Assembly: GCA_028284885.1 (NCBI GenBank)
Contig: JANQQW010000022.1
Coordinates: 1 to 64,000 of the forward strand
DNA: 64,000 nt
Source: Planctomycetaceae bacterium
GTDB lineage: Bacteria > Planctomycetota > Planctomycetia > Planctomycetales > Planctomycetaceae
Direction: 5' to 3'
The notes below the pieces were generated by a model. It did no database searches. It was not told the DNA's origin and was given only the letters and a program-made list of their open reading frames with translations. Position numbers and translations under genes: made by a program. Below, in pieces: positions 8,042-16,685 of the stretch. Numbering within the stretch: the first letter of the stretch is position 1; the number at the start of each line of letters is the position of its first letter.

Positions 8042-9499
8042 GTGGCCGAGCCCTCGACCAACGACTCCTTCTCCGCCGTCCTCGCGACCCCGTCGCGGCG
8101 CTGGCTCGCCGCCACCACGGTCGTCGGGCTGCTCGCGCTCCCGTTCGTCGTCGGCTGGGGCCTGCACTTCTGGAACGACACGGGCGTCGTCACCATCGCC
8201 ACCGGTCCGCTCAACGGCCGTTACCGGGAGATCGGCAAGGGGCTCGAGCAGGCGATCGAGCGAGACTGGGACTACGAGGTCCGACTGATCGAGACCGAGG
8301 GGTCGATCGAGAACCTGAAGCTGCTCCGGAGCGGCGTCGCCGACTTCGCCATCGTGCAGGGCGACGTCGCATTCGACTCCTCGGCCGGCCCGGACGCCGA
8401 CGAGGTCGCCTTCGTCGCCAACGTCTACTCGGAGGTCGTCCACGTCCTCGCCCGTCGTGGCTTCGGCGTCAGCTCACCAGACGACCTCCGCGAGATGACG
8501 GTCTCCATCGGCGCGGAGGACTCCGGCGACCGCTTCACGGCCGATACTCTGCTCGAGCACTTCGGCCTCACCCACGGCGACCTCGACGTCCGCGGCTACT
8601 CGTACGCGGAAGTCGAGAAGCACTTCCGCGACGAGACGCTCGACGTCGCCTTCGTCACGTCCAGCCCCCGTTCCCCGGTGCTGCGGAAGCTGCTCTCGGA
8701 CGGCAACTGCGACGTGATCGACGTCCCGTTCGCCCCGGCGCTCTCACGTCGGGAACTGGCGATTTCGCCGTACGTCGTGCCGGCCGGGCTCTACCGTTCG
8801 CGGCCCCCGCACGAACCGCCGCACGACGTCCACACGGTCGCCGTCCGCTCACAACTGCTCTGCCGGACCGAGGTGCCGAACGTCGTCGTCACCCGGGTGA
8901 CGCGAGAACTTCTCGGCAAGGAGTTCGTGAAGGCGAACGAGCTCGAGGAGCTGTACCGGGACGGCGTGGCCTTCGCCGCCGAGAAGCCGACGTTCGACCT
9001 CCACCTCGGGGCGGAGCGGGTTTACGACCCGGCGTTCCGGCCGCTGCTCGACCCGGAGTTCGTCGAGGCGACCGAGGGCATCCGGTCGTTCGCCGTCTCG
9101 CTGCTGATCGGGCTGTTCCTGCTCTACCGCTGGTTGCGAGACCGCCGAATCCGCCGCGAGGAACATCGGCTGGACAAGTACGTCCACGATCTGCTCCAGA
9201 TCGAACGCCGGCAGAACAAGCTGGACCACGGTGCCGGCGAGGACGACCTCGTCCGACTCCGCGAACTCCAGGACGAGCTCACCCGACTTCGCCAGCACGC
9301 CCTCGAGGACTTCTCCGCCCACGACCTCCGCGAGGACCGGGCGACGGACTGCTTCCTCGAGATGTGTCACGCCCTCAGCGACCGCATCGACGCGAAGATC
9401 ACGCGTCAGCGGATCGAACAGGCACTCGTCTCCGCGACCAGCGGCAGCGAGGCGGGCGGCGAGAACGGGCAGGCGGACGACTCCCTCACCCCGGCGTGA
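8042..9499 (+). CDS. TAXI-family solute-binding protein with membrane anchor and cytoplasmic coiled coil
   Basis: 485 residues from a GTG start. A hydrophobic helix lies at about 20-40, then a TAXI-type binding fold (TIATGPLNGRY; later ETEGSIENLKLLRSGVADFAIVQ) to about residue 340. A second hydrophobic helix follows at about 350-366 (SFAVSLLIGLFLLY), then a strongly charged, helical tail of about 115 residues. Normal TAXI proteins are secreted receptors of TRAP transporters and end after the binding domain. No TRAP permease gene is nearby. A sensor or scaffold role is therefore as likely as transport. Its 3' end overlaps the convergent pyrE by 14 bases. Confidence 0.7.
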   Translation: MAEPSTNDSFSAVLATPSRRWLAATTVVGLLALPFVVGWGLHFWNDTGVVTIATGPLNGRYREIGKGLEQAIERDWDYEVRLIETEGSIENLKLLRSGVADFAIVQGDVAFDSSAGPDADEVAFVANVYSEVVHVLARRGFGVSSPDDLREMTVSIGAEDSGDRFTADTLLEHFGLTHGDLDVRGYSYAEVEKHFRDETLDVAFVTSSPRSPVLRKLLSDGNCDVIDVPFAPALSRRELAISPYVVPAGLYRSRPPHEPPHDVHTVAVRSQLLCRTEVPNVVVTRVTRELLGKEFVKANELEELYRDGVAFAAEKPTFDLHLGAERVYDPAFRPLLDPEFVEATEGIRSFAVSLLIGLFLLYRWLRDRRIRREEHRLDKYVHDLLQIERRQNKLDHGAGEDDLVRLRELQDELTRLRQHALEDFSAHDLREDRATDCFLEMCHALSDRIDAKITRQRIEQALVSATSGSEAGGENGQADDSLTPA

Positions 9500-10034
9500 T
9501 GCCGAGGTCCTCGATCGTCAGCAGCGAGCGGTACGGCAGGTTCCGTGCGGCGAACGCCTCGGCCCCGCCCTGAAGCCGGTCGACGATGCCCACGACGAGG
9601 GCGATCTCGCAGCCGAAGTCGACGAGTCGGTCGACCGCCTTGATCGCGCTGCCGCCCGTCGTGACGACGTCCTCGATGACGAGCACCTTCTGCCCGGGTG
9701 CCACGGGCCCCTCGATGAACTGTCCCGTGCCGTGCCCTTTCGCCTCCTTGCGGACGATGCACCCCACGAGGTCCCGACCCTGCTCGGCGGCGATGGTGAG
9801 CATGCTCCCGACGATCGGATCCGCCCCCAGCGTCATCCCGCCGACGGCGTCGAACTCCGTGTCGGCCGCGAGTTCCAACAGCCCGGCCGACGCGTTCCGC
9901 AACCCGGCCGCGTGCAGCGTGATCTGCATCTTGTCGACGTAGTAGCTCGACTTCTGCCCGGAGGCGAGTGTGAAGTCGCCGAAGCGGACGGCCCGCTCGC
10001 GGAACAGCTCGATCAGCCCGGACTTGTCGTACAC
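9486..10034 (-). CDS. pyrE: Orotate phosphoribosyltransferase
   Basis: 182 residues from a GTG at 10034, chosen because AGGAGA lies a few bases upstream and the protein then begins at the usual point for PyrE (VYDKSGLIELF). It carries the phosphoribosyl-pyrophosphate loop VLVIEDVVTTGGSA and the conserved LASGQKSSYYVD near the start. The enzyme joins orotate to PRPP to make orotidine 5'-phosphate in pyrimidine synthesis in the cytoplasm. No other pyr genes are near. A longer upstream extension of the frame exists, but it is Arg-rich and looks like noise. Confidence 0.93.
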   Translation of the reverse strand: MYDKSGLIELFRERAVRFGDFTLASGQKSSYYVDKMQITLHAAGLRNASAGLLELAADTEFDAVGGMTLGADPIVGSMLTIAAEQGRDLVGCIVRKEAKGHGTGQFIEGPVAPGQKVLVIEDVVTTGGSAIKAVDRLVDFGCEIALVVGIVDRLQGGAEAFAARNLPYRSLLTIEDLGITPG

Positions 10035-10279
10035 CTCGAGTCTCCTCGCGTTCTCGGTCGCGGCAGACGGTAGCAGGACGCCGTCCGGATGACGACGCCC
10101 ACGACGCGGAAAGTCGTCTGGCGTCGATCTCGACGAACTGCTAGAAGCTCGGCCTTTCACCACCTCTCCAAGGACTCTCCGTCCTTCTGGTCCGCTCGAC
10201 ACCCGTCGTCGGACCGAGTTGCGTTCACTCCCCCACCACTCTCCACGCTCGAACTCCCCTCGCCCGAGGACCGCTCCCC

Positions 10280-11494
10280 ATGCGCGACGACGAACCCTCG
10301 ACCTCGTCCCGAATCGTCTGGAGTGTCGCCCTGGTCGCCGGCCTGCTGCTCCTCGTCTGGGGGACCGGCTGGCTGCCCGTCGACTTCGGCGGCGGCGAGA
10401 CCGGCGAGCTCGCTCCGGACTTGAACGACGTCCAACTCGGCGACGCGACGTTCGACGCCCCGATGCCGTTCGACCCGTCGCAGATTCCGCCGCAGTCCGA
10501 ACCGGAGATCGTCGACGTCCCGATGGCGTCCGACGCGGCCCCGCAGTACGGGGAGGTACCAGGCGACTTAGTGGCCGGCCACGAAGTCGGCGAGCCGCCG
10601 CCGTCGGCCTTCGACGTGCCGTCGTTCGACGTACCAACGCTGCGGGAGTCGCCCGTCCAGGAACCGGTCGACCGGCACGTTGCGGCGAAACCGATCGTGA
10701 AACGGCCGGTCTGGCGGACTGCCGAGAACGGGCCGGAGTCGGGCGAGCTGAGCCCGTTCGAGCTGGTGCGGGCGGAACGTGTCGCGCCGCCGGAGCAGGC
10801 GGCCGGGCCGCAGCTCGATCTCGGTGCGATCGACACGATGGTCCGCAAGGGCCGCGTCGCCGAGGCGCACTCGCAGCTCTCCCGCATCTGGTGGGAGCAC
10901 CCGGGGGCTCGCCCGTCGATCCAGTCCCGCATCGAGCGTACGGCCTCGGTCGTGTTCTTCGAGCCGGACGTCCACTTCGTGGAACCCTACGTGCTCCAGT
11001 CGGGCGACCGGCTCTCCTCGATCGGCGAACGGTACGACGTGCCGTGGCAGTACCTCGTCCGGATGAACCGCAAGGACCCGAGGTCCCTCCGGCCGGGCGA
11101 CGAGCTGAAGGTGGTCCCCGGCCCGTTCCACGCCACGATCGACCTGTCGGACTTCACGCTGGTCGTGCACAACAACGGGCTGTTCGTTCGTCGGTACACG
11201 ATCGGCGTCGGCCTGTACGACCAGACGCCGCCCGGTCGGTTCAGCGTGATGGAGAAGCGGACGAACCCCGAGTTCCCCACGCCGGACGGCCGGACCATTC
11301 CCGGCGGCGACCCGCGGAACCCGCTCGGCGGCCGCTGGATCGGCCTCGGCAGCGGCTACGCGCTGCACGGGACCAACGACGCCACCCGCATCGGTCGCGC
11401 GGCGAAGTTCGGCTGCCTGTTCCTGAAGAACGACGACCTCGCCGAACTGTACGACCTGCTCGGCGTCGGGTCGGAGGTGACGGTCGTCGAGTAG
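10280..11494 (+). CDS. LysM and L,D-transpeptidase (YkuD)-like protein
   Basis: 404 residues. A membrane anchor lies at about 12-32, followed by a low-complexity Pro/Asp-rich linker of about 150 residues. A LysM domain (YVLQSGDRLSSIGERY, about 236-280) and a YkuD-like domain to the end follow. The first catalytic-site motif is present (YALHGTNDATRIG), but the second, normally Ser/Thr-x-Gly-Cys-x-Arg, reads AKFGCLFL: the Cys is kept while the Ser/Thr and Arg are changed. The protein is therefore predicted to sit in the envelope and bind peptidoglycan, with uncertain cross-linking activity. Divergent from pyrE with 245 bases between. Confidence 0.75.
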   Translation: MRDDEPSTSSRIVWSVALVAGLLLLVWGTGWLPVDFGGGETGELAPDLNDVQLGDATFDAPMPFDPSQIPPQSEPEIVDVPMASDAAPQYGEVPGDLVAGHEVGEPPPSAFDVPSFDVPTLRESPVQEPVDRHVAAKPIVKRPVWRTAENGPESGELSPFELVRAERVAPPEQAAGPQLDLGAIDTMVRKGRVAEAHSQLSRIWWEHPGARPSIQSRIERTASVVFFEPDVHFVEPYVLQSGDRLSSIGERYDVPWQYLVRMNRKDPRSLRPGDELKVVPGPFHATIDLSDFTLVVHNNGLFVRRYTIGVGLYDQTPPGRFSVMEKRTNPEFPTPDGRTIPGGDPRNPLGGRWIGLGSGYALHGTNDATRIGRAAKFGCLFLKNDDLAELYDLLGVGSEVTVVE

Positions 11495-11510
11495 CCCGCA
11501 CGGCAGGCGG

Positions 11511-12317
11511 CTACAGTTCCACGCCCATGTCCCGGAACAGGAACTTCATGTCCTCCCACACGTCCTTCTTCGCCGCGGGGTTCCGCAGCAGGTAGGACGG
11601 GTGGTAGGTGCACAGGACCTTCGCCCGACCGTGCTCGTGGAAGCGGCCGCGGAGCTTGCCGATCGGCGACTTGGTCGCGAGCAGGTTCTTCGCGGCGATC
11701 GAGCCCCAGCAGACGACGTACTCGGGATCGACGGTCGCCAGCTGGGCGTCGAGGTACTCGCGGCAGTTCGCCGCCTCCTCGTCGGTCGGGTTCCGGTTCC
11801 CCGGCGGCCGGCACTTGAGGACGTTGCAGATGTAGACCTCCTCGCGCTTCAGCCCGCACGCCTCGATGATCTTCGTCAGCAGCTGCCCGGCCCGGCCGAC
11901 GAACGGTTCCCCCTGCTTGTCCTCGTCCGCCCCCGGGGCCTCGCCGATGAACAGGATCCGTGCGTTCGGATCCCCGACGCCGAAGACCGTCTGCGTCCGC
12001 GTCTCGGCCAGTTCGGTGCAGCGGCGGCAGTCCGCCACCACGCCGGACACCGCGCACAGTCGCTCCTCGCGGGTTCCCTCGATCGACATCACGGGCTCCT
12101 TCCTCGGTCTCTCCGGGGGACTCGGTTCGGCGGGCTCCGCGACTGGTTGCGCGGCGGCGGCTGGGGACGACGCCTCCGAAACAACCGTCTCGGGAGCGGC
12201 GGTCGACGGTGGGGGCTCGGGCGGTTCGCCGCGGGGCAGGTGAGAGACCCCGCTGGTCGCAAGCGACTCGAGGTACTGCCGAAGGGCCCGCTCGGTGCGG
12301 CCATCGTGGTCCGTCAT
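11511..12317 (-). CDS. Family 4 uracil-DNA glycosylase (Fe-S)
   Basis: 268 residues from the ATG at 12317; a longer frame starts at 12344 but would overlap the upstream gene. The first ~85 residues are a Pro/Ala/Glu-rich linker. The catalytic domain then shows the family 4 signatures: DCRRC as first two cluster cysteines, [20 protein letters not shown], a third cysteine in [11 protein letters not shown], a fourth about 15 residues later, and TYHPSYLL near the end. It removes uracil from DNA as the first step of base-excision repair. It lies 13 bases after the HEAT-repeat gene on the same strand. Confidence 0.92.
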   Translation of the reverse strand: MTDHDGRTERALRQYLESLATSGVSHLPRGEPPEPPPSTAAPETVVSEASSPAAAAQPVAEPAEPSPPERPRKEPVMSIEGTREERLCAVSGVVADCRRCTELAETRTQTVFGVGDPNARILFIGEAPGADEDKQGEPFVGRAGQLLTKIIEACGLKREEVYICNVLKCRPPGNRNPTDEEAANCREYLDAQLATVDPEYVVCWGSIAAKNLLATKSPIGKLRGRFHEHGRAKVLCTYHPSYLLRNPAAKKDVWEDMKFLFRDMGVEL

Positions 12318-12330
12318 GCGGTCGCCGTGG

Positions 12331-13602
12331 TCAAGACGTCCCACCGCTCTTCCGCGAGGCCCACCACAGGGTCCACGTCCGTTCGTTGTAGCCGAAGTCC
12401 TGGCCGGTCAGCTTCACGAGGGCGGTGTGCACCTCGGTGTTGCGGACGTCGGCCTTCACGGTCACCCACTTCACGCGGGCGTGGGGATTCGACTGCGGTG
12501 TCTGGACGATCGCCCCGTTCCGCATCATCGCCTGCAGCTCCAGCGGGAGACTGAGCTGGCCGGGGTTCGTCATGCCGGAGCCGTCGCTGCGGAAGCCGAG
12601 CGTGCCGGCCGTCGAACGCTTGGCGACCTTGTACTTGTGCTGCGTGACGAGCGCGTCGATTAGGTGCGGCACGACCGACTGGCCACCGTAGCGGGCCAGG
12701 CCGTTCGCGGCGCGGCGGACGACGTTGTTGTCGTCGCTCTTCAGCGACCTCGCGAGCAGTGGGACGGCCGCCTCGGCCCGCTCCTCGCCGATCAGGTTGA
12801 GGGCCCGGTAACGCACCTCGTAGTCGGCGTCCTTCAGCACGCGGTCCACGAGCGGCGCGATCGGTGCCGGTCCGGCAATGCTGCCGAGCACGTTCACGTA
12901 GACCATCCGCACGGCGGCGTGCTCGGCGGAGGCAAAGTTCTTGACCAAGGCCGGCACGGCCGCCGGGTCGGTGATCGCCTCGAGTTCGGCGAGGGCCGCC
13001 GCTCGACGTCGGGTGGAGCGGTGCTCGAGTCCCGAGACGACGCGCCGCACGTCTGCGTACCACTTCTTCTCGGTCTCGCGCTGCAGGTCCGTCTTCTGGA
13101 TGAGTTCCAGTTCCTGCGGCGTGATGTAGCGGTTGCGGTACTTGACGTAACCCTGCGCCCGCATCGCCGCCTCCTGCGTCGTCCACTCTCCGCGGAACTT
13201 GACGTGCCGCAGCAGCCGCCGGGCCTCCTCGTGGTCCGGGTCGAACTCGACGACCCGCTCGAGATGCCGAACCCGCTCGTCGAGCAACCCGTTCTCGCGG
13301 CACCACTGGGCGAGGGCCCACTGCGAGTCCAGGTCGTCGGCCGCCAGCCGGGCGCGGGTCTCGTACTCCTCGACGACGAGGCGGCGGTAGGTGACGAACT
13401 CCACGTCGGCTCGCTCGACGGTCACGACGACCCCCGAGAGGGTTTCGATCGAAAGGGTCGTGTCGGTCGTGCCGGCCCCCTTGTCCACCTCGCCCCGAAT
13501 CTCCCCCCCGTTCCGCAGGCGGACGAGATCGGCAGAACAGGTCGCGAGGGGAATCGCCGCGAGTGCCAGCAGCGTGGCGACGAACGAGATTCGAGGGCTC
13601 AT
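12331..13602 (-). CDS. Secreted HEAT-repeat protein
   Basis: 423 residues from the inner ATG at 13602, which gives a signal peptide ([18 protein letters not shown]). The mature part begins with a short beta segment ([13 protein letters not shown]) seen at the start of many planctomycete exported proteins. It is followed by helical repeats; [21 protein letters not shown] and the next three ~32-residue units look like HEAT repeats. The last ~60 residues carry [12 protein letters not shown]. Probably a periplasmic binding or scaffold protein; partner unknown. It is the first gene of a two-gene operon with the DNA glycosylase. Confidence 0.7.
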   Translation of the reverse strand: MSPRISFVATLLALAAIPLATCSADLVRLRNGGEIRGEVDKGAGTTDTTLSIETLSGVVVTVERADVEFVTYRRLVVEEYETRARLAADDLDSQWALAQWCRENGLLDERVRHLERVVEFDPDHEEARRLLRHVKFRGEWTTQEAAMRAQGYVKYRNRYITPQELELIQKTDLQRETEKKWYADVRRVVSGLEHRSTRRRAAALAELEAITDPAAVPALVKNFASAEHAAVRMVYVNVLGSIAGPAPIAPLVDRVLKDADYEVRYRALNLIGEERAEAAVPLLARSLKSDDNNVVRRAANGLARYGGQSVVPHLIDALVTQHKYKVAKRSTAGTLGFRSDGSGMTNPGQLSLPLELQAMMRNGAIVQTPQSNPHARVKWVTVKADVRNTEVHTALVKLTGQDFGYNERTWTLWWASRKSGGTS

Positions 13603-13888
13603 GGTGTCGTTCCGGCTGGTTCTAGAGACGTCCGATCCAGCGATGCGATTGTACGGTTCCGCGAGCGCGACCTTCAACGAGATTCTCTCCCCGAGTGGCG
13701 TCTCGGTTCGTATCGATCCTCGGACCACCCGCGGCCCAATCAAAACGAAAATCCCCTGCCACACGGGGACGGGGTGGTTCGCCGTCCCGTGCGGCGGATA
13801 CGATCCAGTCGTGAACGCACCGGCCGTCGGCGGTCCGTGACGCCCACCGCTCGGCGGACCGACTCACGTTCCTCCCATCGGGACTCTC

Positions 13889-15163
13889 ATGCACTCGCTC
13901 ACTCGCCGTTCGTTCCTCGCCGGACTCGCCTCGCTCCCGCTCGCGGGCTCGGCCCTCGGTCAACAGCGTGGCAACCTGCTGCCGTCGGTCCGGGAACTCA
14001 ACCGGCTCGGACTGGAGCGGATGTGGTGGAGCCGGGCCGTCATCGACCCCCGCCGCGACGTCGTGACGCACGTCTCCTCGGACGACCACAACGTCTACGT
14101 CCAGTCGTCGGCCGGGATGACGACCGCCTTCGACGCCGAGTCCGGCCGCAAGCTGTGGGCCGCCCAACTGGGCCGGGCGGACGCGACCAGCTTCCCCGTC
14201 ACCTCGAACGACGAGTTCGCCATCGTCTGCGGCGGCCCGATGATGTTCGCGGTCGACAAGTTCTCCGGCGAGTCGATTTGGCGGATCCGCCTGCCAGCCA
14301 TGCCCTCTGCTCAGCCCTCGATGGACGACGAGTACATCTACGTTCCGTCCCTCACCGGCAGCATCTACGCGCTCGAACTCCGGAAGATCAAGGAACTGTT
14401 CCAGCAGCAGCGGCTACCGGAGTGGTCCGGGGAAGCGGTTGCGTGGCGGTACCAGTCGGGCGAGGAGATCACCACCTCCCCGGTCTCCACCCAGAGCGAG
14501 TCAGCTGACGGGGACGGCCTCGTCGTCAACTTCGCCAGCAAGGACAAGTCGCTGTACTCGGTGGAGCGGGACACCCGGAAGCTGCGGTGGCAGTTCGAGA
14601 CCGACTCGGCCATCATCGCTCCGCTCGCCTACGACGGTCGCTTCCTCTACCTCGCCACCCAGGACTTCAACTTCTACTGCCTGGACGCGGAGAAGGGGTC
14701 GGTGCAGTGGGAGTTCGTCTCCGGGCTGCCGGTCGCCAACTCGCCGCGGGTCGTCGGCGATCAGGTCTTCCTCGTCCCAACGCGGGGCGGCATCTACGCC
14801 CTCGACACCGTCTCCGGCCGGTCGCTGTGGTGGGAACCAAAGCTGATCGAGTACGTCGCCGCGTCCCCCACCACGCTGTACGCCACGGACCGAGTGGGGA
14901 ACCTCGTGCTGGTCGACCGGGCCGACGGCTCGATCCGTGGGGCCCTGCCACTGCGGAGCTTCGGGAAGCGGTACGAGAACGACCACACGGACCGCATCTA
15001 CGTCGCCACGAACAGCGGGGTGGTCCTCGCCCTCCGCGAGAAGGGGCAGGAGTTCCCGATCTTCCACAAGTACCCGGAACGCCGGCCGCTGCTGCCCGAA
15101 CTGGCCCCCGAGGAGCCGCCCGCACCCGCGGACGCCGGAGAGGCCGACTTCCAACTGCCGTGA
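13889..15163 (+). CDS. PQQ-like beta-propeller protein, Tat-exported
   Basis: 424 residues. The start SLTRRSFLAGLASLPLAGSA is a twin-arginine signal. The body is built of BamB/PQQ-like blades with repeats such as FDAESGRKLWAAQL, AVDKFSGESIWRI and LDAEKGSVQWEFV, enough for a seven- or eight-bladed propeller. The residues needed for a true PQQ dehydrogenase cannot be judged by eye, so a scaffold role is as likely as an enzyme. The carboxyl end is Pro/Ala/Glu-rich. The next gene, 114 bases on, encodes another propeller of the same family. Confidence 0.8.
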   Translation: MHSLTRRSFLAGLASLPLAGSALGQQRGNLLPSVRELNRLGLERMWWSRAVIDPRRDVVTHVSSDDHNVYVQSSAGMTTAFDAESGRKLWAAQLGRADATSFPVTSNDEFAIVCGGPMMFAVDKFSGESIWRIRLPAMPSAQPSMDDEYIYVPSLTGSIYALELRKIKELFQQQRLPEWSGEAVAWRYQSGEEITTSPVSTQSESADGDGLVVNFASKDKSLYSVERDTRKLRWQFETDSAIIAPLAYDGRFLYLATQDFNFYCLDAEKGSVQWEFVSGLPVANSPRVVGDQVFLVPTRGGIYALDTVSGRSLWWEPKLIEYVAASPTTLYATDRVGNLVLVDRADGSIRGALPLRSFGKRYENDHTDRIYVATNSGVVLALREKGQEFPIFHKYPERRPLLPELAPEEPPAPADAGEADFQLP

Positions 15164-15277
15164 CGCGACACGCCGCACGACCGGAATTCCGGGAACTCGG
15201 GTAACGCCGACCGCACCTGACGGCCACCACGGAGTCGAACAGACCTTCGACGAACCGCTCCCCGTGGAATCCGAATC

Positions 15278-16597
15278 GTGACCACCTCCGACGACCGACG
15301 TCAGGCGCTTCCCGTTCTCCTCGGCCTGCTGGTCGTGCTGCTGTTGGCGATGACGGCCTTCGCCGGGGACTGGCCACACTGGCGCGGCCCGAACCGCAAC
15401 GGCCACGTGGACGAGTCGTCCGGCTGGAACGGCAAGACCTGGGTGGGCGACCCCGCCTGGCAGACGAACGTCGGCGAGGGATCGACCACGCCGGTCGTCG
15501 TCGACGACCGCCTCTACACGGCCGGGCACCGGGACGGACGTGACGTCGTCGTCTGCCTCGACACGGCGAACGGCCGCACGCTCTGGTCGCAGGACTACGA
15601 GTCCCCGCGCTACGGCCGCCTGAGCACCGGCGACAAGGGCGTGTACGCCGCCATCTGCTCGACCCCCGAGTACGACCCCGCGACCAGACTCCTCTACACG
15701 CTCGGCATCGACGGCGACCTGCACTGCTGGGACACGGCGAACGCGGGCCGCCCGGTCTGGAACCGGAACCTGTACGACGACTACGAGGTGCCGCGGCGCC
15801 CTCGCGTCGGTCGCAGCGGCCAGCGGGACTACGGCTACACGTCCAGCCCGCTCGTCCACGCCGACTGGCTGCTCGTCGAAGTCGGTTCGACGAACGGCAA
15901 CCTGATCGCCTTCGACAAGAAGACCGGCAAGGAGGTCTGGCGGTCCGAGAACACCGACCCGCCCGGCCACACCGGTGGCCCGGTCCCGTTCGAGATCGCC
16001 GGGCCGAAGGGCCCCGTGCCCGCTGTCGCCGTGCAGACGTTCGAGGGACTGCTCGTCGTCCGCCTCGACGGCCCCAACCGCGGCCGCACGGTTGGCACCT
16101 TCCCCTGGAAGACCGACTTCGCGAACGCGATTCCGACCCCCGCGGTGCACGGCTCGTCGGTCCTGATCACGTCCGCCTACAACCACAAGCGAATCGCCCG
16201 CATCGACGTCTCCCTCGACGGGTTGAAGGAGCGCTGGCGAGTCCGCCCGGGGGCGAACGTCTGCTCGCCGGTCGTCGTCGACGGCTGCGTGCTCAACGTG
16301 CAGGGCCGCATGCACTGCATCGACTTCGAGACGGGCGAACCGAAGTGGGAAGGGGGCCGGTACGGTGCCCCGGCCAGTATCGTCGCGACGAACGACGGCC
16401 GCCTCGTCACGTGGGCCAACCGCGGCGACCTCGTCCTCATCGAGGGCCCGGGCCGCTCGCCGGACCAGTACACCGAGCTCGCCCGCATCGACCGCGTCTT
16501 CAAGCGGGACGCCTGGCCGCACGTCGTCCTCGCCCACGGCCGCCTCTACGGCAAAGACCGCGACGGCAACCTCGCCTGCTGGACGTTGCCCCGCTGA
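15278..16597 (+). CDS. PQQ-like beta-propeller protein
   Basis: 439 residues from a GTG at 15278. A hydrophobic leader at about 10-27 is followed by WPHWRGPNRNGHV, the hallmark start of a very common planctomycete exported propeller family. Blades such as CLDTANGRTLWSQ, AFDKKTGKEVWRS and CIDFETGEPKWEG follow. Catalytic function is not demonstrated for this family. It ends 21 bases before a strong hairpin that probably terminates transcription. Confidence 0.85.
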   Translation: MTTSDDRRQALPVLLGLLVVLLLAMTAFAGDWPHWRGPNRNGHVDESSGWNGKTWVGDPAWQTNVGEGSTTPVVVDDRLYTAGHRDGRDVVVCLDTANGRTLWSQDYESPRYGRLSTGDKGVYAAICSTPEYDPATRLLYTLGIDGDLHCWDTANAGRPVWNRNLYDDYEVPRRPRVGRSGQRDYGYTSSPLVHADWLLVEVGSTNGNLIAFDKKTGKEVWRSENTDPPGHTGGPVPFEIAGPKGPVPAVAVQTFEGLLVVRLDGPNRGRTVGTFPWKTDFANAIPTPAVHGSSVLITSAYNHKRIARIDVSLDGLKERWRVRPGANVCSPVVVDGCVLNVQGRMHCIDFETGEPKWEGGRYGAPASIVATNDGRLVTWANRGDLVLIEGPGRSPDQYTELARIDRVFKRDAWPHVVLAHGRLYGKDRDGNLACWTLPR

Positions 16598-16618
16598 AAG
16601 GCACTCTCCCAACGAAGA

Positions 16619-16652
16619 ACGAGGGACGCACCCGGTGGAGTGCGTCCCTCGT
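16619..16652. terminator. Bidirectional hairpin terminator
   Basis: A perfect 13-bp inverted repeat (16619-16631 with 16640-16652, ACGAGGGACGCAC against its complement) closes an 8-base loop. It lies between the convergent genes ending at 16597 and 16686. There is no long T run, but stem length and position argue for a shared terminator. Confidence 0.7.
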
Positions 16653-16685
16653 CGGAGACAGTTCACGGCAGCAGCGGGTGCGACG

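Noticed and set aside
10035-10637. Amino-terminal extension of pyrE to 10637
   Set aside because: The extra residues are Arg-rich and lie opposite the L,D-transpeptidase-like gene; the GTG at 10034 has a good ribosome site and gives normal PyrE length.
14501-16666. 721-residue minus-strand frame opposite two propeller genes
   Set aside because: Same antisense artefact; it also crosses the terminator hairpin and the spacer between the two real genes.
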